Shown: in pieces, positions 59,448 to 64,000 of the stretch
How the letters are laid out: each line of letters begins with the position of its first letter
Numbering within the stretch: position 1 is the first letter of the stretch
DNA from: Candidatus Hydrogenedentota bacterium
GTDB lineage: Bacteria; Hydrogenedentota; Hydrogenedentia; Hydrogenedentales; CAILVY01
Length of the DNA stretch: 64,000 nucleotides
Direction: 5' to 3'
NCBI GenBank assembly: GCA_029565395.1
Contig: JAKQOG010000013.1
Span: forward strand, 23,344-87,343
Translations under genes and position numbers: made by a program
The notes under the pieces: model-generated
Told to the model about the DNA's origin: nothing
Seen by the model: the letters and a program-made list of their open reading frames with translations, nothing else
The model's database searches: none

Positions 59448-59931
59448 GGAAGCATCCACTGCTCCGGCGAAAATACGGCGTGTCACCCTTACCCCCGATA
59501 CGTTCCCCCGGCATTGGCCCAACATTATGCTTCGGGCGGGCCGCGCAAATCTCAATTTGGGGGTTTGGTTAAACCAGGCCGTATTCGGAGGCATTGAAGG
59601 GAACACGGTGGTGTTGCGGTTTGACGCCGGCCACAAACAGGCGCGGGCTATTGTTGAAAAGGCAGAAAACCGCCGCGCTCTGGAAACGGCTCTGGTGGAA
59701 ATAACGGAAAATCTGACTACTTTCCGGACGGAGATAGGCGATACGGTTCATACCCTCCCCGTGCCCCAAACGGTTGAAGATTCGTTGCCCCGCTATGCGT
59801 CGGCGAATCCCGACGATGTGCGCAATGTAATGGAAAATCCGCAGGTGTCGAAGATCCTGGATGTGTTCAAGGGCCGCGTGGTGGATGTTAAATTCAGCAC
59901 CTCCGCCGCCTCGGAAACGCAGGAACCATAA
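59443..59931 (+). CDS. DnaX (tau) C-terminal domain encoded as separate frame
   Basis: A 162-residue frame, in the -1 phase relative to dnaX, starting with GTG five bases after the dnaX stop. Residues 20 to 95 resemble the polymerase-binding C-terminal domain of tau: FPRHWPNIMLRAGRANLNLG then VWLNQAVFGGIEGNTVVLRF and AENRRALETALVEITENLTT, including the Trp and the 'L-F-x(8)K' pattern. The tail carries NPDDVRNVMENPQVSKILDV, unlike standard tau. The frame is open back to 59398, so a -1 shift in dnaX could also join the two. No Shine-Dalgarno is visible; reinitiation or coupling through the hairpin is likely if it is made separately. Confidence 0.75.
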   Translation: MAEASTAPAKIRRVTLTPDTFPRHWPNIMLRAGRANLNLGVWLNQAVFGGIEGNTVVLRFDAGHKQARAIVEKAENRRALETALVEITENLTTFRTEIGDTVHTLPVPQTVEDSLPRYASANPDDVRNVMENPQVSKILDVFKGRVVDVKFSTSAASETQEP

Positions 59932-59957
59932 CCTCGGGGGCCAAGAAAGGAAACGAC

Positions 59958-60470
59958 TTGGGAACTCTATTGGCGATAACAGGCTGGACCATTTTCGGAT
60001 TAGCCGTGCTCATCGGCTTGCTGCTCGATGTCGTGGGATTATTTGGCAACTGGATCATTCTGGGTGCGGTGGGCATTGCCTGGGCCGTAACCCGCTTTGA
60101 GCATTTTGGCGTTTGGCCGTTGGTGTTTCTTACGCTTGTTGCCGTGGCGGGGGAAATCCTTGAATTTCTGGTGGCGGGTGTAGGGGCGCGGAAATTCGGA
60201 GGAAGCCGCGGCGCCATGGTGGCCGCTCTCATAGGATGCTTCGCAGGCGCTATTGCAGGCACGCCCTGGTTTCCCATCATCGGCACCTTGATTGGCGCGT
60301 GCGCCGGTGCGTTTCTGGCGGCAGCGTTTTACGAATACGTGAAACACGAAAAGGCCGCGGGGGAGGCTCTCTGGACTGGTGTGGGCGCGGCCTTGGGCAA
60401 AGTGGGGGGATTACTGGCCAAGCTGCTGTGCGGGCTGGTCATGCTGGCCATCGCCGCGTTCACCTTCTGA
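59958..60470 (+). CDS. DUF456 family membrane protein
   Basis: A 170-residue protein with about five membrane helices and the DUF456 pattern: GLLLDVVGLFGNWIILGAVG, then AVAGEILEFLVAGVGARKFG and GSRGAMVAALIGCFAGAIAG with Gly-zipper repeats typical of the family. It begins at TTG with an AAAGGA site and lies 26 bases after the tau-domain frame. The 3' end overlaps the convergent hydrolase gene by 60 bases. Function unknown; in other bacteria it is a small inner-membrane protein of unclear role. Confidence 0.8.
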   Translation: MGTLLAITGWTIFGLAVLIGLLLDVVGLFGNWIILGAVGIAWAVTRFEHFGVWPLVFLTLVAVAGEILEFLVAGVGARKFGGSRGAMVAALIGCFAGAIAGTPWFPIIGTLIGACAGAFLAAAFYEYVKHEKAAGEALWTGVGAALGKVGGLLAKLLCGLVMLAIAAFTF

Positions 60471-61175
60471 ACCCTGGCGCCCCACTACGAGGCTTATCCA
60501 TTGAAGAAACTGTTCCAGTGCATCGACGGATGAGACGAAGAGATCCGCGCCATTCGCTGTGCCGGGATACATTCGCAATTCACAGAATCCTTTGGCGGAC
60601 GCCTTGAGGGATGCCGCCAGTGCCGCGGATACCGTATCGCCTTCCGCCGCCATGAGAAAAATAGGCCGCTCCTTAAGCTTCGCTATGGCGGATGTTACCT
60701 CCGCGGCCTGTTGGACCGCGTTCGGCGAAATAAGTGCTATTGCCTGCATAGCGGGATCATGCAGCGCATACTGCACTGCGAGATTGGCGCCGAAGTCTTC
60801 TCCTGCTATTGCCAGGTTTCCGGAATCAGCCCCATGATCCAACAAGACCTTCTTGGCGGACGTCAGAGCCCCTCTCACGCGGTCACCATCATTCTCGATT
60901 TCATGAGGAAGTTCGAATGTAAGGGACATAGTATGTTCCGTGCGGAGCCGTTCTGCCGCTGCGTCCCAAACATGGCGATCCCGTCCGGGGGGAGACACTA
61001 ATAAAATACCGGGAGGATTCTCATTGGCGGGTTGAAAGAGCGTGGCATGCAATACAATTCCTTCAGGAGAAGAGATGGTGAGATTCATTATGCCGTGTGC
61101 CGGTGCGGGCTTTGGCGCACACCCCCCAAGGAATACGGCCAAGATGGCCGCCAAGTACAAGGCATGGTAACGCAT
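60411..61175 (-). CDS. Lipoprotein alpha/beta-hydrolase-like protein
   Basis: A 254-residue protein with a lipobox (AVFLGGC at about residue 18), so lipid-anchored. The body is alpha/beta-hydrolase-like: GILLVSPPGRDRHVWDAAAE, LAIAGEDFGANLAVQYALHD with a Gly-x-Asp-x-Gly nucleophile elbow in which Asp replaces Ser, AIALISPNAV and FLMAAEGDTVSAALA. The usual GxSxG Ser is not seen at the elbow, so activity is doubtful. The ATG at 61175 is used; a GTG at 61199 would start inside the terminator of the upstream gene. The C-terminal 20 codons lie antisense to DUF456. Confidence 0.7.
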   Translation of the reverse strand: MRYHALYLAAILAVFLGGCAPKPAPAHGIMNLTISSPEGIVLHATLFQPANENPPGILLVSPPGRDRHVWDAAAERLRTEHTMSLTFELPHEIENDGDRVRGALTSAKKVLLDHGADSGNLAIAGEDFGANLAVQYALHDPAMQAIALISPNAVQQAAEVTSAIAKLKERPIFLMAAEGDTVSAALAASLKASAKGFCELRMYPGTANGADLFVSSVDALEQFLQWISLVVGRQGSEGERGDGQHDQPAQQLGQ

Positions 61176-61180
61176 GCAAA

Positions 61181-61218
61181 AACAATACGGGAGGGACACC
61201 CCCGCGGCATCCCTCCCG
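61181..61218 (-). terminator. Terminator of the SCP2 gene
   Basis: On the minus strand CGGGAGGGA (61218-61210) pairs perfectly with TCCCTCCCG (61196-61188) and is followed by TATTGTTTTT. A good rho-independent terminator directly after the SCP2-domain gene, placed so that the lipoprotein hydrolase ATG lies just after it. Confidence 0.78.
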
Positions 61219-61228
61219 AAATTCCAGC

Positions 61229-61552
61229 TTAACCCAGCGCGAACACGCTCTGGAGTTTCATGGCCAGGGTCATATCGCCCTTGATCTTCAGTTTGCCGGT
61301 CAGGAACGCTGTCTGGCCGTTCAGTTTGCCAGCGATCAAGTCCATGAAGTTGTTGGCATCCATGGTGAGCGTGATGCTCGGTTTTTCCGCTTTCCCTTGG
61401 GCCACGGACACGTCGCCGCTCGCCAGGGTTACATACCAGTCACCACCGCCTTCACCGGTGATTTCAAACTGATACACAGCGTTCATGCTGCCAACCTTGC
61501 TTTTGTCTACCTTTTCAGGCACCGCATTGAAGAATCCCGCTACATCAGCCAT
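61229..61552 (-). CDS. SCP2 sterol-binding-domain protein
   Basis: A 107-residue single-domain protein. GGDWYVTLASGDVSVAQGKA, then PSITLTMDANNFMDLIAGKL, GQTAFLTGKLKIKGDMTLAM and KLQSVF make up the SCP2 fold, a small hydrophobic-cavity domain that carries lipids or acyl chains. In bacteria such proteins are frequent and usually of unknown partner. It has GGAGGGAG before its ATG, its own promoter and a strong terminator. Confidence 0.9.
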   Translation of the reverse strand: MADVAGFFNAVPEKVDKSKVGSMNAVYQFEITGEGGGDWYVTLASGDVSVAQGKAEKPSITLTMDANNFMDLIAGKLNGQTAFLTGKLKIKGDMTLAMKLQSVFALG

Positions 61553-61673
61553 TGTTGCGTCTCCCTCCAGTTGGGGTTGAAAAAAACCAGTCCACTTTTT
61601 CTCTCCGCCGAACCGCCGAGCCGCGCTTGTTCACGCGGCCGGCTCAACATCCCGGCGGGGAAAAAGCCCCCAT

Positions 61674-61702
61674 ACTTTAGCATACATATTAGGGCCTGTC
61701 AA
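61674..61702 (-). promoter_or_regulatory. Promoter of the SCP2 gene
   Basis: On the minus strand TTGACA (61702-61697), 17-base spacer, TAAAGT (61679-61674). The leader of about 115 bases has a GGGGGC/TTTTTCCCC-type hairpin and a longer GCCG/CGGC hairpin. Confidence 0.6.
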
Positions 61703-61734
61703 AGAAGTTTCCCCAAAATTTTCATCCCCTGGAA

Positions 61735-62193
61735 TCACCCCTTTTGTTCGAAATGGAGCAGTACCGGCATGTCTTCTAGAAGGAGGGCTGTTATCCCCGG
61801 CATGGATTTAAATTTTTCCCAGCCCGTGCGATCCAGAACCACGATTTCCGGGGGCGCGAGGTTAAATACAGGATCATCGCCTGCGAGGGCCGTCAGCAGA
61901 TGGCCACAGGTGACATTGAGGAGTTCGCCAAAGGCGTCATGGAGGTATTTTCCCCCAATGCCTTCTTCCAGTCTGGCGCCGAGCATGTTTTCTTTCACTT
62001 GTTTGCAGAGGGATTCCGGGGCCGCAAGCGACAAGGCCCCGTTGAACGGTCCGGTGAACCGTATCCGGGCCAGCACAAAGGCCTCTTCCGTTGCGGGCCG
62101 GTCTTCCTCGTCCCATTCCTCGGAGAACATAAAGACCAAGTCCTCTGCCACCCGGGAGAACACGTGTTTTGCTTGGTTCAGTTCATTGCTCAT
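61735..62193 (-). CDS. CheX-like CheY-P phosphatase
   Basis: A 152-residue protein. The sequence HDAFGELLNVTCGHLLTAL contains D-x3-E-x2-N with the Glu and Asn required for CheX/CheC dephosphorylation of CheY-P, followed after about 20 residues by PP, as in the family. RIRFTGPFNGALSLAAPESL is the beta segment usual in CheX. It overlaps the CheY-like gene by 11 bases and is the last gene of a cheD-HDOD-cheY-cheX operon. Because the adjacent CheY cannot be phosphorylated at the usual Asp, its target is not obvious; it might act on a different receiver or have lost its role. Confidence 0.8.
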   Translation of the reverse strand: MSNELNQAKHVFSRVAEDLVFMFSEEWDEEDRPATEEAFVLARIRFTGPFNGALSLAAPESLCKQVKENMLGARLEEGIGGKYLHDAFGELLNVTCGHLLTALAGDDPVFNLAPPEIVVLDRTGWEKFKSMPGITALLLEDMPVLLHFEQKG

Positions 62194-62572
62194 GCATGGC
62201 TCCCAGAAGCTTGTCCACCCTGGCCTTGAGACGTTCGGGAGTATATGGTTTCCGGACATGCCCCCGGATACCGAGTTCCGCCAGTTCTGTAATGCGTGTT
62301 TCACTGCCGTCGGCGGAGACCACCACGACAGGGACCGTGTCCAGCAGGCCGCGTTCCTTCATTCGATTCAGCATATCCAAGCCATTCATGCCCGGCATGG
62401 AGAGATTCAGGAAGACAATGTCCACCTGTTTGTCTTCCAGAAGCGCCAATGCGGCCTGACCATCCGCTGCTTGATAAAACTCCCGCACGGGCGTCTGGGC
62501 AATGGATAAGGCCTTGGCCAGCGCCGCACGGGCGGTTTCCGAATCGTCCACAATGAGAATGGTATAGGCCAT
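62183..62572 (-). CDS. CheY-like receiver with Asn at the phospho-acceptor site
   Basis: A 129-residue single-domain receiver. The acid pair is intact (YTILIVDDSETAR), as are the Ser/Thr (VPVVVVSADGSE) and the Lys (GHVRKPYTPERL). The phospho-acceptor strand reads VDIVFLNLSMPGMNG, where CheY has Asp; the codon is AAT (Asn), giving a pseudo-receiver that cannot be phosphorylated in the usual way. GGAGG is eight bases before the ATG. It lies between an HDOD gene and the CheX gene. It could act as a constitutive or phosphorylation-independent adaptor. Confidence 0.87.
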   Translation of the reverse strand: MAYTILIVDDSETARAALAKALSIAQTPVREFYQAADGQAALALLEDKQVDIVFLNLSMPGMNGLDMLNRMKERGLLDTVPVVVVSADGSETRITELAELGIRGHVRKPYTPERLKARVDKLLGAMHEQ

Positions 62573-62588
62573 AACAGCCGCCTCCGTC

Positions 62589-63434
62589 CTATGCGCCGCG
62601 TTGTTGGCGGATGGATTGCATTTCACTCAGCATGACGCACGTGACCCGTTCCGCCACGGCGGTTTTCAAATTGAGCCGGGCCACGGCTGAGGGCGATACA
62701 TGGTAATTCAACCCGTCGATACCCACGCCCAGACCGCACTGAAGGCTTAACGTGTCCGCGGCATGAACCAAATCCGCGACTAAAAAGTTCTCACCGGCGT
62801 CATCCGGTTGATGATGCCAGCGCACCGGTGTCACAATTTCCCGGGGGAGGTGCCACGATTCGAGCAGGACCGCGCCCACTTCGGCATGGTCGATGCCCAG
62901 AACGGCGCGTTCGGCCATTTCGAAAGAAAGTTTCTCTTCATAGGCCTGCTGGAGAATGGGTTCGGCATCCACCTCTATGAACGTACCCAGGACCACTTTT
63001 CCGATGTCATGAAGAAGCCCCGCCGTGAAGGTATATTGCGGCGCATTGAAATGAAGTTCCTTCGCGAGTTGTTCCGAACCGATGCCTACGGCCACCAGAT
63101 GATCAATAAGCTGGCCAGCGGGCAAACCGTACCCTTGAATAGGCTTGCTGGCCAGCGGGAAGATCGCGGAAGCCATCACCATCTGCAAAATGCGCGCAGC
63201 CCCCAGAATCACGCCGGCGTCCCGAAGCGTGCTGATGGTGCGCGGGCCCGCGAAATAGGCCGAATTCGCCAGCCGCAACACATCAGTGGTCAAGCCCGCG
63301 TCATATTCGATGGCCTTCATGATTTCCGCCACGCCCGCTTCCTGCGTATAAATCAGATGGATTACCTGTGCCGCCGCCACGGGCAGCGCCGGAATGGCCG
63401 CCACCTTCTCAAGAATCTCTTTCCGTTGGCTCAT
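62589..63434 (-). CDS. HDOD-domain signalling protein
   Basis: A 281-residue HDOD protein: IPALPVAAAQVIHLIYTQEA, YDAGLTTDVLRLANSAYFAG, TFTAGLLHDIGKVVLGTFIE with a retained HD motif and WHHQPDD near the C-terminus. A GGAG lies nine bases before the ATG at 63434. It is the second gene of the cheD-led operon. HDOD proteins are regulatory relatives of HD-GYP phosphodiesterases; here it may connect to motility or envelope signalling with the PilZ protein 6 kb away, but that is speculation. Confidence 0.88.
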   Translation of the reverse strand: MSQRKEILEKVAAIPALPVAAAQVIHLIYTQEAGVAEIMKAIEYDAGLTTDVLRLANSAYFAGPRTISTLRDAGVILGAARILQMVMASAIFPLASKPIQGYGLPAGQLIDHLVAVGIGSEQLAKELHFNAPQYTFTAGLLHDIGKVVLGTFIEVDAEPILQQAYEEKLSFEMAERAVLGIDHAEVGAVLLESWHLPREIVTPVRWHHQPDDAGENFLVADLVHAADTLSLQCGLGVGIDGLNYHVSPSAVARLNLKTAVAERVTCVMLSEMQSIRQQRGA

Positions 63435-63470
63435 GCGCACTATCTCCAGACCATCAAGGAGCTTTTTCGT

Positions 63471-63953
63471 CTATTCCAAGGCAAATTCTTTTCCTCCTGA
63501 TCGGATCATGACTTGGCCTGTCCCGATATGCAACGACAAGGTCCGCGCCTGGGTTCCGCCGACATGTTCCGCAGACAGATATAGACTGTTCCACCATAGC
63601 ATTTTGCGGAACACCACATAATTGCGCTTGCCAATCCGGAACAAGTGGTTGTCATCCAGAAGGCAGGCCGCCCCCGCGACCCGTGTCACGATGCGCTGGC
63701 GATCCGCCCCCAGGCCCGTCATCGTTTGCAACAAACGCGGGATGCCCAGGTCCGCGAACATACAGGGATGCTGCTGCGCCCGTAATACATCCGCCGCTTT
63801 CGAGAGGGGCAGCATGCAATGAATTAACCCGCCAATGTGCGCCTGTGGATCATACAGCGCCACGCCAAGGGACGACCCCAGCGAATACGTCACCAGGATG
63901 TCCTGGGGGTTCTTCGACACTTTCATCTGGGCTATGCCGACAATATGCTGCAT
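63471..63953 (-). CDS. CheD-like protein with Ser replacing the catalytic Cys
   Basis: A 160-residue CheD-fold protein. The active-site region reads VTYSLGSSLGVALYDP, then GGLIHCMLPLS, with the family Thr and the His (17 residues after the usual Cys position) in place. The catalytic Cys of 'LGSCVGV' is Ser here (LGSSLGV, codon TCC). CheD deamidates chemoreceptor glutamines and interacts with CheC/CheX; without Cys the deamidase reaction is unlikely. It is the first gene of the operon; AGGA stands before the ATG and a -10 box TATACT at 63987-63992. Whether it keeps a binding role is not known. Confidence 0.85.
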   Translation of the reverse strand: MQHIVGIAQMKVSKNPQDILVTYSLGSSLGVALYDPQAHIGGLIHCMLPLSKAADVLRAQQHPCMFADLGIPRLLQTMTGLGADRQRIVTRVAGAACLLDDNHLFRIGKRNYVVFRKMLWWNSLYLSAEHVGGTQARTLSLHIGTGQVMIRSGGKEFALE

Positions 63954-63986
63954 AGGCTATTCCTGCGCTCGAATCATCTTGGTGAA

Positions 63987-63992
63987 AGTATA
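63987..63992 (-). promoter_or_regulatory. -10 box of the cheD operon
   Basis: TATACT on the minus strand, 34 bases before the CheD start. The -35 box would lie outside the window. Confidence 0.5.
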
Positions 63993-64000
63993 CCACAAAG

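Overview
The window is a stretch of bacterial chromosome with dense, short-spaced operons and no phage, transposase, integrase or CRISPR array. It probably comes from an uncultured heterotroph of the Planctomycetes/Verrucomicrobia/Lentisphaerae or Hydrogenedentota type. Supporting signs are a Ser/Thr kinase with the N-terminal helical leader common in planctomycete-like kinases, secreted Tat-dependent Gfo/Idh/MocA and sugar-isomerase proteins, ThuA, DUF1080, HEAT and PQQ-propeller secreted proteins, a TIGR04073-like exosortase-associated protein, and a large SRP RNA with an Alu domain. The phylum assignment is inference; no rRNA is present.

Layout. 1-7.3 kb: the start of a Ser/Thr kinase, a polytopic membrane protein, then a leftward sugar operon (Na+/solute symporter, GH29 fucosidase, secreted protein, ThuA protein) interrupted by a REP-like inverted repeat. 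7.4-12.2 kb: pyrR-pyrB-pyrC, a glucuronokinase-like GHMP kinase and rsmI, behind a consensus promoter and an attenuator overlapped by a 19-codon leader peptide. 12.2-16.6 kb: a GntR regulator with a structured leader, then leftward pcm, yggT, thpR, nnrE and a DUF4139 protein. 16.7-27.9 kb: a GH42-like secreted protein, a four-gene envelope operon with two short secretin-domain proteins, then lnt, murJ and yhhN. 27.9-44.6 kb: a polysaccharide/amino-sugar block (GH89-like enzyme, second TIM-barrel protein, symporter, Tat oxidoreductase, HEAT-DUF1080 protein, 1271-residue methyltransferase-like/PQQ protein, degenerate ceramidase-like protein).

44.7-53.2 kb: tRNA-Ala(CGC), a TIGR04073-like protein, HDOD-recF-dciA, a 38-residue acidic amphipathic small protein, and an oxidoreductase/YfhO pair. 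53.5-57 kb: a zinc-ribbon protein, Tat sugar isomerase, metallophosphoesterase and PilZ protein. 57.3-60.5 kb: HU, SRP RNA and a dnaX locus split into two reading frames at a perfect hairpin. 60.4-64 kb: a lipoprotein hydrolase, an SCP2 protein, and a cheD-HDOD-cheY-cheX operon whose CheY lacks the phospho-acceptor Asp and whose CheD lacks the catalytic Cys.

The most unusual signals are the split dnaX with a hairpin over its stop/start junction, the degenerate chemotaxis-like operon, the pyr leader, the tiny acidic protein and the SRP RNA with a non-GGAA apical loop. Function calls rest on motifs read by eye; no database search was run.
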